In this document: positions 46,551-54,604 of the stretch, in pieces
Position numbering within the stretch: the first letter of the stretch is position 1
Layout: each line of letters begins with the position of its first letter
Assembly (NCBI RefSeq): GCF_000756305.1
Contig: NZ_JRFE01000026.1
Coordinates: 269,412 to 333,411, forward strand
From: Myxosarcina sp. GI1
GTDB lineage: Bacteria > Cyanobacteriota > Cyanobacteriia > Cyanobacteriales > Xenococcaceae
Direction of reading: 5' to 3'
DNA: 64,000 bases
Notes under the pieces: generated by a model
What the model saw: the letters and a program-made list of their open reading frames with translations, nothing else
Told to the model about the DNA's origin: nothing
Database searches by the model: none
Made by a program: the position numbers and the translations under genes

Positions 46551-48298
46551 CCGACATTCCGCAGAAAAGTTTAAGAGAGCAGATAATATTGACGACAATA
46601 GGAATTAAAAAACTGAAGAATGTGACTTCGTTCACTAGTAAGATTACTAATTTGTTTGACTCCACCGAAGGAAACAAGATGAACCGACATAAAGCATTGA
46701 AAAACCCAACGTAGAGTAGGGGAAGTAGTCGGTTTGCCCAACTGATTAGGAATAGTTTGCCCTGCGGTTGCCAAAGCTAGTCGTAAAGCACGTTGACCCA
46801 GACTATAAACTAAAAGAGATAAGCCCATAACTATTGCCAAAGCAGCAATCCGTTTTGGGGATTTAAGAAAAACACTACTGGTAAAGAACAAAGGCTCTTT
46901 GAGAAATCGAAAACCTCGCTCAGTAGATTGTTGTGCTTTATACTCAATCAACAATTGGTCATTGCTCAACTGATGTTTGTCCAAGACATTAGTTGCCAGA
47001 ATAAATCTTCCTGCTTTTCGTTCTTCTAGAGCAATAGCATTTAGATTAGGAATCAAACTAGCATCAATTTGGTAATGAACCTGAGTTGGGAGTTGATTTT
47101 GAGGGGGTCTACCAGATTTGCCGTGACTAAAATGTGGAATTAGTTTCACATCATCAAGTTGATAAAATCTTAGTTTTTTTCTCAGATTTTGTACTGCCTT
47201 TTCCGCATCAGGCTGACAGGCAAATTTTTGTCGGCATAATTGCTTTAATTGAGTTTGAGCTTGATTTTTCTTTGTTGTTAGACGCTTGGACAATTGATGA
47301 AGGTCTGATTGTTTTCGTTTCTTGCTTTCAACGATTAACCAACGTTGTTTTACACTCCCGTAATAGCTACCACATTCAGCAATCAGGTATCCATCTATAG
47401 TGCTATGGTCAAACAATTCATCGGGCAATGTCAGTAAAGTAGTAGTTTCTTTAACTGTTGCAGGTACTCGTGAAAGCCATTGTAAAGACTGGATTTGCTG
47501 AAGGTTATCCGCGCTATAAAGAGCCGCATCGGCTACGAATAATGTATCTAGATTCCATTCCCGTTTGAATTGTTGAATTAGCTTTGGGAAAACACTTTTG
47601 TCTGCTTCATTGCCATCTGCAACTCTGAGGTACAAAGGTACATCTCCATCTCCACTGCACATCAGATCGATAATAAATTGCTTTAAGTCTGGTCGATGAT
47701 CTCTCGAATAGCCGTATTTGATTCTAATTCTTCCTGGCTCTGGGTCTATTTCTTCTGTTTCAAGATATTCTCCATCGACATGAAATGAACTCGAATCAAG
47801 ATGTAAACTGTTGAGCTTGACTCCCATCTTCTGGGCTGCGGTCAATGCTACTGTTACAAATACTTTGGTTACTCCCTCTTGGTACAATTTATCCAAGGCT
47901 CTACCAAGGCAATCGTCATTAAGATGTTCTGGTAATATTCCTTCCCCCAGTAAATGTTCTGTAGCTTTACCCTCAAAGAATTTTGGGAACAGATATAATG
48001 GAGAGCTAATCATGCCCAAGCCATTGATAATCATGGCTTTCACTGCTTGCCCTGTTGTTACTTTTTGGTTGCCATGAGAAGCGATAATTTTGTCTATTTC
48101 CTCTACTAGCCCAATTTCATCAATTATTCCTGCGATTATTCCACAGTGATTTAGGTCTTTAACTTTTACTTCTGCTGTTGATGGTGTCATGATTTTTAAC
48201 ATACCATCAACTTTTTCTTTAATTTAACTTGATTTGATATCCAGACTTGATTCTTCCGATAATTATTCAGTTATTTTTTTATTTCTGCGGAATGTCGG
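46551..48298 (-). mobile_element. Complete insertion sequence, IS1634-type
   Basis: A 1,748-base element bounded by perfect 17-bp inverted repeats, CCGACATTCCGCAGAAA at 46551-46567 and its complement at 48282-48298. It is flanked by the 5-base target duplication TTTAC (46546-46550 and 48299-48303). It contains one intact transposase gene. Exact ends and target duplication suggest a recent insertion. Confidence 0.92.
46571..48202 (-). CDS. IS1634-family transposase
   Basis: DDE transposase, 543 residues. The N-terminal DUF4277 domain (VKDLNHCGIIAGIIDEIGLV, VTTGQAVKAMIINGLGM) is followed by the RNase H-like core with Asp in SLHLDSSSFHVDGE, Asp in LFVADAALYS and Glu in STERGFRFLKEPLF. No frameshift or stop; probably active. 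The gene fills almost the entire element, on the minus strand, ending four bases inside the left inverted repeat. Confidence 0.93.
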   Translation of the reverse strand: MLKIMTPSTAEVKVKDLNHCGIIAGIIDEIGLVEEIDKIIASHGNQKVTTGQAVKAMIINGLGMISSPLYLFPKFFEGKATEHLLGEGILPEHLNDDCLGRALDKLYQEGVTKVFVTVALTAAQKMGVKLNSLHLDSSSFHVDGEYLETEEIDPEPGRIRIKYGYSRDHRPDLKQFIIDLMCSGDGDVPLYLRVADGNEADKSVFPKLIQQFKREWNLDTLFVADAALYSADNLQQIQSLQWLSRVPATVKETTTLLTLPDELFDHSTIDGYLIAECGSYYGSVKQRWLIVESKKRKQSDLHQLSKRLTTKKNQAQTQLKQLCRQKFACQPDAEKAVQNLRKKLRFYQLDDVKLIPHFSHGKSGRPPQNQLPTQVHYQIDASLIPNLNAIALEERKAGRFILATNVLDKHQLSNDQLLIEYKAQQSTERGFRFLKEPLFFTSSVFLKSPKRIAALAIVMGLSLLVYSLGQRALRLALATAGQTIPNQLGKPTTSPTLRWVFQCFMSVHLVSFGGVKQISNLTSERSHILQFFNSYCRQYYLLS

Positions 48299-48303
48299 TT
48301 TAC

Positions 48304-48375
48304 TTCAAGCCCTTGTGTCGCCCGCGCAAGCGTCGCGTAGCGACTTTGAGCCGTTAGGCTCTGTGGTTCTCGCCG
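48304..48375 (+). repeat. Palindromic element, right part (split by IS)
   Basis: Starts with TTCAAGCC, the partner of GGCTTGAA left of the IS, and contains small hairpins GTCGC-GTA-GCGAC and GAGCC-GTTA-GGCTC. It continues the REP-like element into which the IS inserted. Confidence 0.55.
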
Positions 48376-48392
48376 CTTTTAGCTTTTGACTA

Positions 48393-50147
48393 TTAAATAC
48401 CGTGACTCTTGCCAATTACCCAATGACGGCGGAAAAACCTAGATAGTTCGGTTTCTTCTAGAGAGAGATAAATTGGTCTACCGTGAGGGCAGGTGCGGGG
48501 ATTGCGGGTCGCTTGCCAGCAATTAACTAGATTTTGCATCTCCTCCATCGTTAAAGGCGTACCGTTGCGGATGGCACTACGGCAGGCAGTAGCAACTTGA
48601 GCGGTTCGTAAGTCGCCACCCCAGCTTAACTCCAGTAGAGCATCGCTACAATCTTCTCTACGCGCCAGCATTTGCGGTATGTTTCTGACCGCCCATAAAT
48701 TCTCGCCAAAAGGTTCGATCGCCATACCCAATTTCTCTAGCTGCTCGATTTGTCTGGGAATCAAGTTATTTAAAACCAGAGGAGTTTCTATGGGAACTAA
48801 CTGCCAGTCGTCCTGTAGCTGTTCGTACAATACTCTTTCGTGAGCGATATGCTGTTCGATTAGCCACATTCCAGTAGCGTGTTCGGCAACAATATAGGTT
48901 TTATTGACCTGAGCGACCACTTTTAGAGTAAGAGAGCTAATTTTAGGTTTTTTTATCCCAATCAAAGGCGGATTTAGCTCATTATTGAGATGGTATTTAC
49001 CTCTAGCTTCGGCTACCTGAAGTATTTTACCGATGCGGCGATCGCTCACTACCTGGGGAAGATTATCGCTATCGAACTTTAATGCCCGCTCGATCGCCCG
49101 CGCTACTTCTGTTTGCCAGTAAGTCAGAGAATGCAGATAGATTTCAGTTTTGGCTGGATGACGATTCCAGTCAATCTGGCTGGGACAGGTTTGTAAATGC
49201 AACAAACAGACGGGAAAGCGATCGCGCGGCAGGGTTTTTGCCATACCGTTTAACATTGTCTGTTCTAATTCTGGCGAGCGCACGAAGCGACGATTTACTG
49301 CTACTTTAACCCAGTCGGCTCGATGACGATGACAGCGATCGGGCAAACCAATTATCAATTCTAAGGGAGACTGAGAGTTGTCGTTAGTTTCCGTCAGCCA
49401 TTCGCCCAATCTCTCAGTTTCCGTATCTTCCCGCATTTCACTTTCATTTGAAGGCGTGGGAATTTCTAACTTGAGATAGTGTAAATCGTCGTGTTTGATT
49501 CTTTTTAAAATTTGGGGCAAAATATCTCTGGCATTCTTTCCAGGACTGAGACTAAACCACAATTTTTCTTGCAGTTTAATTTGCCAGGTAACTTGAGGAT
49601 GACACAGGGCAATTTGATAAATTATTTTTTGAATCGTTTTTAACTGCTGGGGAAATGGCGGCAAACCCCGACGACGTACGGGGATTTTCTCAAATAAATC
49701 GATCGCGGTTACAGTCGTACCAGGCGCGATCGCTACAGCTTCTTCTGTCACTAACTTTCCTTGCTTATAGCTAGCTTTCCAGCCTACGCTATCTGCTGCC
49801 GAACTACGGCTACAAATTTCTAACTGTGCTACTTGAGCGATGCTATGGAGTGCCTCACCGCGAAAACCCAGGCTAGTTATGTGCCAGAGATCTTCACGGC
49901 TACGGATTTTGCTGGTACTGTGTGGTTTGACGCAAGCTTTGAGGTCTTTAAGAGACATACCTTTTCCGTTATCTGTGACCCTTACCTGCCAGGATTCGGG
50001 AACTATAGATACGCTAATACGATTTGCCTCTGCATCTAAGGAATTTTCCACCAACTCGCGCACGACTGCTGCGAGAGAATCAATTACTTCTCCAGCAGCA
50101 ATCAGATCGACTACTTCGGCTGGTAAAGCTCGTATCTCGCCAAGCAT
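48393..50147 (-). CDS. mutL: DNA mismatch repair protein MutL
   Basis: GHKL ATPase that links mismatch recognition by MutS to strand excision. N-terminal motifs: RELVENSLDA, TDNGKGM and GFRGEALHSIA. The C-terminal dimerisation domain carries EQHIAHERVLYE, related to the endonuclease motif DQHAxxExxxxE but with Glu for Asp and Ile for Ala, as well as ACRSAIRNGTPL and CPHGRP, which belong to the metal-binding site in nicking MutL types. Nicking activity is thus likely but not certain. At 584 residues the linker is short. Confidence 0.96.
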   Translation of the reverse strand: MLGEIRALPAEVVDLIAAGEVIDSLAAVVRELVENSLDAEANRISVSIVPESWQVRVTDNGKGMSLKDLKACVKPHSTSKIRSREDLWHITSLGFRGEALHSIAQVAQLEICSRSSAADSVGWKASYKQGKLVTEEAVAIAPGTTVTAIDLFEKIPVRRRGLPPFPQQLKTIQKIIYQIALCHPQVTWQIKLQEKLWFSLSPGKNARDILPQILKRIKHDDLHYLKLEIPTPSNESEMREDTETERLGEWLTETNDNSQSPLELIIGLPDRCHRHRADWVKVAVNRRFVRSPELEQTMLNGMAKTLPRDRFPVCLLHLQTCPSQIDWNRHPAKTEIYLHSLTYWQTEVARAIERALKFDSDNLPQVVSDRRIGKILQVAEARGKYHLNNELNPPLIGIKKPKISSLTLKVVAQVNKTYIVAEHATGMWLIEQHIAHERVLYEQLQDDWQLVPIETPLVLNNLIPRQIEQLEKLGMAIEPFGENLWAVRNIPQMLARREDCSDALLELSWGGDLRTAQVATACRSAIRNGTPLTMEEMQNLVNCWQATRNPRTCPHGRPIYLSLEETELSRFFRRHWVIGKSHGI

Positions 50148-50485
50148 AAGCTTTATTATTTATCCTTTATGATATCAACGCAGCCTGCCGAGGAAGCCTT
50201 GGCAGAATGCGTTGATTTTGCTCTATTGTTTATTTTTAACGTGTTTTTAGGTTATTTGTTTGGAAGAACTTCAAACAGATAATCCTGCATCTCTACTTAC
50301 CCTAATTTTATAAAGTTGAAATATTTGTAGACGAGGGCTTTAATAAGCCTACCAGCAAAAAACGAGCGACCAACTTATTTAAATAACAAGTAATAGATAG
50401 TAGATAGCAATTAACTCTTTGCTACTTTGCTGGTAAATCAATAATTTAACTAGAGACATAACTGCTACTTGCTACTTGCTACTCG
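50148..50485. other. Intergenic region with hairpin and heptamer repeats
   Basis: Holds a strong hairpin upstream of mutL and heptamer repeats (AGATAGT/AGATAGC near 50392-50410, GCTACTT units from 50464). No gene seen. Confidence 0.55.
50174..50216 (-). promoter_or_regulatory. Hairpin in the mutL leader
   Basis: ATCAACGCA (50174-50182) pairs with TGCGTTGAT (50208-50216), with inner CTGCC/GGCAG. On the plus strand a TTTT run follows. It lies 27 bases before the mutL start codon, so on the minus strand it could be a 5' leader structure or a terminator of the upstream J-domain gene. Confidence 0.5.
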
Positions 50486-50491
50486 CTACTT
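50464..50491. repeat. Heptamer repeat overlapping a stop codon
   Basis: Four units GCTACTT, GCTACTT, GCTACTC and GCTACTT run without gaps. The last unit covers the stop codon and final codon of the J-domain-like gene on the minus strand, so the gene end is made of repeat sequence. Confidence 0.7.
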
Positions 50492-51211
50492 AAGCGAAGC
50501 GGTACTATTAGTTCCCATATCTTCAAAATACTGTTGAGAAATTTCCCAGGCGGTATTAATTAACTGCATCGAGCGTTCGGAACCTTGACGGTCGGGATGA
50601 AATTTTAAGCCCATCTGCCGATAGGACGACCGCCCAAAAGCAATAAATGCTAGAGAACACCAAATTAAATCCAAACCATCGACCCAAAAATTTTGATAGC
50701 TTTGAAAAGTTTCCACGTGTTTGGCAACTAACTGTTGGTACAGTTTTTCGGCATTGGGTAGATTTTGTTTGATGCGATCGATCGTTAAGGGAAAATTTTC
50801 TTTGCCTTCGTTGCTGAAATTGGTACTATCTGAAGTCTGCCAGTTGTTGTCTCTTTCTGCAACTGATTCTGGCTGAAACTTCAATACCGAAGTATACAAG
50901 GCATCTAGCAAACCTCGATCTTGGCTACACTCCGACTGTAAATCTTGAAATTCTTGAGATAACTGGACAATACGCTCTAACTTGCCGAGTTTTAGTCTTA
51001 AAGTTTCTGCCTGACTGTATAACTGAATTGCTTCTTCATCTAGCTGACTCTGACGTAAATGTTTTTCTTGTATTTCCCGTTCTAGTTGTTGGACGCGCTG
51101 GTTGATGCTGGCTTGTTCTTGTTGATTGGCTTTTTCCCTGGCTTCAACCCGATCTAACTGAGATTTGGTTGTGGCGATCGCATCAGCTAAATTCATGTGT
51201 TTGGCAGTCAT
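50486..51211 (-). CDS. Coiled-coil protein with C-terminal J-domain-like motif
   Basis: A 241-residue soluble protein. Residues about 10-100 form a long coiled coil rich in Gln, Glu and Leu (INQRVQQLEREIQEKHLRQS). The C-terminal region has YRQMGLKFHPDRQGSERSMQ, with the HPD tripeptide of DnaJ-type J domains, but the first helices of a J domain are poor. It may interact with DnaK or be a decayed J-protein. The stop codon lies within a heptamer repeat. Not in an operon. Confidence 0.72.
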   Translation of the reverse strand: MTAKHMNLADAIATTKSQLDRVEAREKANQQEQASINQRVQQLEREIQEKHLRQSQLDEEAIQLYSQAETLRLKLGKLERIVQLSQEFQDLQSECSQDRGLLDALYTSVLKFQPESVAERDNNWQTSDSTNFSNEGKENFPLTIDRIKQNLPNAEKLYQQLVAKHVETFQSYQNFWVDGLDLIWCSLAFIAFGRSSYRQMGLKFHPDRQGSERSMQLINTAWEISQQYFEDMGTNSTASLK

Positions 51212-51335
51212 TACAAAAGTTGACTCTACTTGAGGACAGTCTTACTCCAACCATTTTATCGGGGGAAACTTCGATTGTCTGAAACTAGCTGGCGATCGCA
51301 GGAGAGTTTCAACCAAGAAAATTAATACAAAGTTA

Positions 51336-51369
51336 CAAAAAAGCTCCATCTTTTCATGACGGAGCTTTC
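51336..51369 (-). terminator. Terminator of psaK
   Basis: AAGCTCCATC (51341-51350) pairs with GACGGAGCTT (51358-51367) with one mismatch. On the minus strand a run of six T follows. It lies 29 bases after the psaK stop codon. Confidence 0.75.
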
Positions 51370-51397
51370 TCTATTCTCTAGGCTAAAAAAAATTAAT

Positions 51398-51673
51398 TTA
51401 AAGCGCACCAATATTAGCAAGTCCCAAAATAACTCCAGCACCGATCATGTGACCCAGGCTAGTAGTACCTAGTAATGCTGGTAAGCCCATACCGCCAAAA
51501 AATTGGGGAGAAGGTAAACCTGGTTCTGCGCTGTAGGCACTATAGTTGTTCAAAGCAAATTTGCCTAAAGCGATCGCTAAAACATTACACAGTACCATCA
51601 CTATTGCAACTTTGGGACTCCAGGAAACCGTATTTGGGGTTGAAGTTGCTGCTAATAAAGTTAAATAAGTCAA
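51398..51673 (-). CDS. psaK: Photosystem I reaction center subunit PsaK
   Basis: Small thylakoid membrane subunit at the edge of photosystem I that binds chlorophyll. Two membrane helices (VAIVMVLCNVLAIALGKFAL and LGHMIGAGVILGLANIG) are separated by a loop YSAEPGLPSPQFFGGMGLPA, typical of PsaK. Translation starts at TTG 51673, with GGAG eight bases before it, or less likely further in. At 91 residues it matches cyanobacterial PsaK. Single gene with its own terminator. Confidence 0.95.
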   Translation of the reverse strand: MTYLTLLAATSTPNTVSWSPKVAIVMVLCNVLAIALGKFALNNYSAYSAEPGLPSPQFFGGMGLPALLGTTSLGHMIGAGVILGLANIGAL

Positions 51674-51869
51674 ATCAATTTCTCCACTAAATTTATAATG
51701 TCAAATTGAGGATTATTATATTTCTTAACGCCGTACAAATATCAATTACCAATAGGGGTTGCAATATTTGTTAATTAAGTAAAGTTTTTTATCTAAAAAT
51801 AATTTCCAGCGACAAATTCTGGCTCCCCAGGTAAAATCTGGTTTAAAATCTGTAAATGTGACTCTTCTT

Positions 51870-52240
51870 GGGGCTGTGGCTCAGCAGGATAGAGCAAGCG
51901 CCTCCTGAACAATCGGGCATGATGAAGGAAACTTCATTGATGAATGCGATCTAACTCAAGGAAGCCTAAATTCGCGCTGTCGAACAAGGTAATCTTGAGC
52001 CAAGCTCTATATTTCTTGGTAGAGAAGGTGCAGAGACTAGTTGTAGGTATCAAACAAGAAAAATTTGACAAAATTAATAGTTAAAAAAAATTCGCTCATA
52101 CCTACAACATAACGATCGCCACCTAAAGACATTTATCGCATTTTATAGATCGTGTCCAGGGTGAAGAGATAGTCCAGAGAGTGGGGAAACTCACACCAAT
52201 CTGAAGCGCTAGGTCGTCGGTTCAAATCCGACCAGTCCCG
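51870..52240 (+). tRNA. tRNA-Arg(CCU) interrupted by a group I intron
   Basis: The 5' exon 51870-51906 and 3' exon 52204-52240 join to a complete 74-base tRNA. Acceptor GGGGCTG pairs with CAGTCCC, the D stem is GCTC/GAGC, the anticodon stem AGCGC/GCGCT, the loop CTCCTAA with anticodon CCT, and the T arm GTCGG-TTCAAAT-CCGAC. G73 is the discriminator; CCA is not encoded. The intron follows anticodon position 36. Reading without the intron is needed to see the gene, so usual tRNA scans may miss it. Confidence 0.93.
51907..52203 (+). ncRNA. Group I self-splicing intron (297 nt)
   Basis: It begins after a T (5' exon end) and ends in G, as group I introns do. Core elements are seen in order: a hairpin ATGAAG-GAAA-CTTCAT (51922-51937), Q-like AATCTTGAGCCA (51991-52002), R GTGCAGAGACTAG (52028-52040), and S AAGAGATAGTCC (52164-52175). 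GACTA of R pairs with TAGTC of S to form P7. A perfect 11-bp stem (52040-52050 with 52098-52108) closes an AT-rich loop. No open reading frame for a homing endonuclease fits inside. It resembles cyanobacterial tRNA introns of the IC3 type. Confidence 0.9.
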
Positions 52241-52440
52241 TCATTTCATTGAGCAATTAACATTTAGCATTTATCAATGCTCAACTTGCGCGTTCCTAAG
52301 TCCGCGTTTTTTGAGGAAACCTCGAAAGCTTCAGACGGACGTTTGCTGAGGAAATACGCCGCCGTATGCGATGGCTCCCCTGAAGCAGGGTCGCTCGTCA
52401 ATGTCTAATGTTCGATTAACTGCTGTAATACCAAGCTAAT
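52241..52440. other. Intergenic region with inverted repeats
   Basis: Contains heptamer-like units (AACATTTAGCATTTATC) and a GC-rich stretch with an imperfect inverted repeat, TTCCTAAGTCCG near 52291 against CGGACGTTTGCTGAGG near 52336. No gene. Confidence 0.4.
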
Positions 52441-53103
52441 CTAGCTTTTTTTAGCTTTGGAGATTGCCGTACCGATAATACAGGTTCGCTCCAAATTAAC
52501 GCCGTCTAAATTACTACCATCGGTTTCGGCGCACAGTAAATTGGCACCAGTTAAATTAGCTCCTGCCAGGTTGGTTCCTCGCAAATCAGCTTCTTCTAAG
52601 TTGGCTTCACTAAGATTAGCTCCCTGTAAATCAGCTTGAGACAGATTGGCACCTTTTAAATTAGCACCGTTGAGATTAGCACCTTTGAGATCGGCACCAC
52701 GCAAGTCTACACCCTGAAAATTGACTCCAGATAGATTACTGCCGCTCAAGAAAGCTCCTGCCAGAGAAGCACGAGACAATTTTGCTCCCATAAGATTGGC
52801 ACCGCGAAGATTGCCACCGCGTAAGTCAGCATTACTCAAATCGGCTTGCATCAAACTCGCGCCCAGAAAATTGGCTCTCAAATCTGCTAATTCGAGCCGC
52901 GCCCCTAAAAGATTAGCTCCGTCTAGTCTGGCTCCTTTAAGATTAGCGCGTGATAAATTGACACCTACTAAATTAGCTCCAGCAAAATTAACTTTTTCTA
53001 ACTGGCAGCTAGAGAGATCTTCGTCTTCTAAATCTACTCCTGGAAATTGTTTGCTTTCCCCCGCTCGAATTGTTTCTACTTCAGTTGTCATAATAGTTGT
53101 CAT
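52441..53103 (-). CDS. Pentapeptide repeat protein
   Basis: A 220-residue protein made almost entirely of about 33 A(N/D)LxG-type pentapeptides (NLSRANLKGARLDGANLLGA and so on), which fold into a right-handed quadrilateral beta helix. A short acidic N-terminus precedes the repeats and a basic KAKKS tail ends it. No signal peptide, so it is cytosolic. Function of such proteins is mostly unknown. Reading frames on the other strand here are repeat-driven artefacts. Confidence 0.9.
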   Translation of the reverse strand: MTTIMTTEVETIRAGESKQFPGVDLEDEDLSSCQLEKVNFAGANLVGVNLSRANLKGARLDGANLLGARLELADLRANFLGASLMQADLSNADLRGGNLRGANLMGAKLSRASLAGAFLSGSNLSGVNFQGVDLRGADLKGANLNGANLKGANLSQADLQGANLSEANLEEADLRGTNLAGANLTGANLLCAETDGSNLDGVNLERTCIIGTAISKAKKS

Positions 53104-53151
53104 TTTTTAAATAATTAAAGTTTAAATTTTTCAGCTATACTTCGGTTTGTT

Positions 53152-54534
53152 TTAGGATGATAAGGTCGAACTATCGGCGATTTTTTCGGAATTTATCAGC
53201 CACATACCGCCAGAAATTTTGGGTTGATAGGTTTGTAGGCTCATGCCCTGCTGTAACCCCATAACTAATAAATTTAAAGCTTCTACCAGTTTGGGATCGT
53301 ATCTCCTACCTGCTAAAGTCTGACAATCTTCTAAAGCTTGAGCGTAGTGGTTTTTGTCTTTGGCATATTGCTGGTAAGCTCTCATTTTCTGCTGAAAATC
53401 CGCCAGTAGACCGATAATTCGTGATTCTAAAGGAATATCATCGTGTGCCAAACCCGCAGGAATCCCCGAACCGTCCCAAGCTTCGCGCTGATGGAGCAAA
53501 ATTTTGGAAATTGCGTCGAGTTGGGGCATAACTCGTAACACTGAGGCTTTAGGTAAGGAATCTTCCCGTTGCAAAATTTCTTGTTGGGCAGAAGAATTTC
53601 GATCGTTTCTAGTTAATTTAGGTAAGCCAACACGATGTAACAAGCCAGCTAAATGCAGGCGTTTGGCTTGCCAGGCAGGAAGATCGAGCAGTTGTGCCAT
53701 CGCTTCTGCCATTGCCGTCACTTCCGAAGCCGCCATCGGGTTGTTGACATCGGTGCGATCTAAAAGCTGTGCCATCCGTAAAAAAGCCTGCAAGCCGTTG
53801 GAGACTATGTTGTTATCCAACTCCTGAAACATATCGTGGTCGGCTGCTGTTTCTGGTTGGTGCAGGTTTTCCTGGGAAGCCTGGAGGTATTTAACCACTA
53901 ACGATACTACGGCATCGATATCGTCTCTCCGTCTAGCATTAAATTGGGAGTTAACGGCTCGTGCTTTTTTTGCCAGCATTTCAGCCAGATCGGGTCGATA
54001 ATTTTCAATATGGTCGATAGCTATATCAATCGTTTCGCGAACTAATTTTGGCTCGAATGTCCAAAAACCGTAGAATTTACGTTCTAAATCTTCTTGAGGC
54101 TTTTGTTTTCCATAATCGGCTTCCGATAGTTCTTGACAGAGAACCATCGCCGTATAAGTAGGAGATAGAATTATCAGGTGCCATTCGCGCCCTACTGGAT
54201 CGTCGGGTTGCAGATGAATTAGATCTACATTGTCTTGTTGGCTGGTAGCATGAGTTTCAAAACCAGACTCGGACGCAGCCATAATGACAATGCGATCGGC
54301 TTTTTTAGCGATGTCGCCGTAGCGGTCTGCTTCTTCTAAATACCACTTACCGCGCTGAAAAGCAGTAATCATCAGTGGCGGGCTTTGTTGTGACTCTAAA
54401 ATAAAATCTTCTAAAGCATGACATAAAGCTACCAAAGTGTTTTTATAGTAGACTCCTAAATTCAGGGGTTTTTCGTCGCCGCGATGAGCTTCATTTAATC
54501 TTTGTAATATCGAACCTTTTAACATATTTTGCAA
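53152..54534 (-). CDS. DICT-domain protein with degenerate HD-GYP domain
   Basis: A 460-residue signalling protein. The N-terminal 150 residues carry a DICT sensory domain, found with diguanylate cyclases and two-component proteins (NLGVYYKNTLVALCHALEDF, MITAFQRGKWYLEEADRYGD). The C-terminal half follows the HD-GYP pattern: LAGLLHRVGLPKL, HQREAWDGSGIPAGL, PLESRIIGLLADF. The HD pair is HR and GYP is GIP, so c-di-GMP hydrolysis is doubtful. A GGDEF gene at 20 kb could be a functional counterpart. Confidence 0.82.
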   Translation of the reverse strand: MQNMLKGSILQRLNEAHRGDEKPLNLGVYYKNTLVALCHALEDFILESQQSPPLMITAFQRGKWYLEEADRYGDIAKKADRIVIMAASESGFETHATSQQDNVDLIHLQPDDPVGREWHLIILSPTYTAMVLCQELSEADYGKQKPQEDLERKFYGFWTFEPKLVRETIDIAIDHIENYRPDLAEMLAKKARAVNSQFNARRRDDIDAVVSLVVKYLQASQENLHQPETAADHDMFQELDNNIVSNGLQAFLRMAQLLDRTDVNNPMAASEVTAMAEAMAQLLDLPAWQAKRLHLAGLLHRVGLPKLTRNDRNSSAQQEILQREDSLPKASVLRVMPQLDAISKILLHQREAWDGSGIPAGLAHDDIPLESRIIGLLADFQQKMRAYQQYAKDKNHYAQALEDCQTLAGRRYDPKLVEALNLLVMGLQQGMSLQTYQPKISGGMWLINSEKIADSSTLSS

Positions 54535-54604
54535 TTAGTTATTTTGTAAAAAAAATAGTACGCGATCGCGCGAGTTTTTGATGTGCTGCAAAGTTATATA
54601 TAAA

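Noticed and set aside
52721-53110. 129-residue plus-strand frame rich in KLAP
   Set aside because: Produced by the antisense of pentapeptide repeats; periodic artefact.
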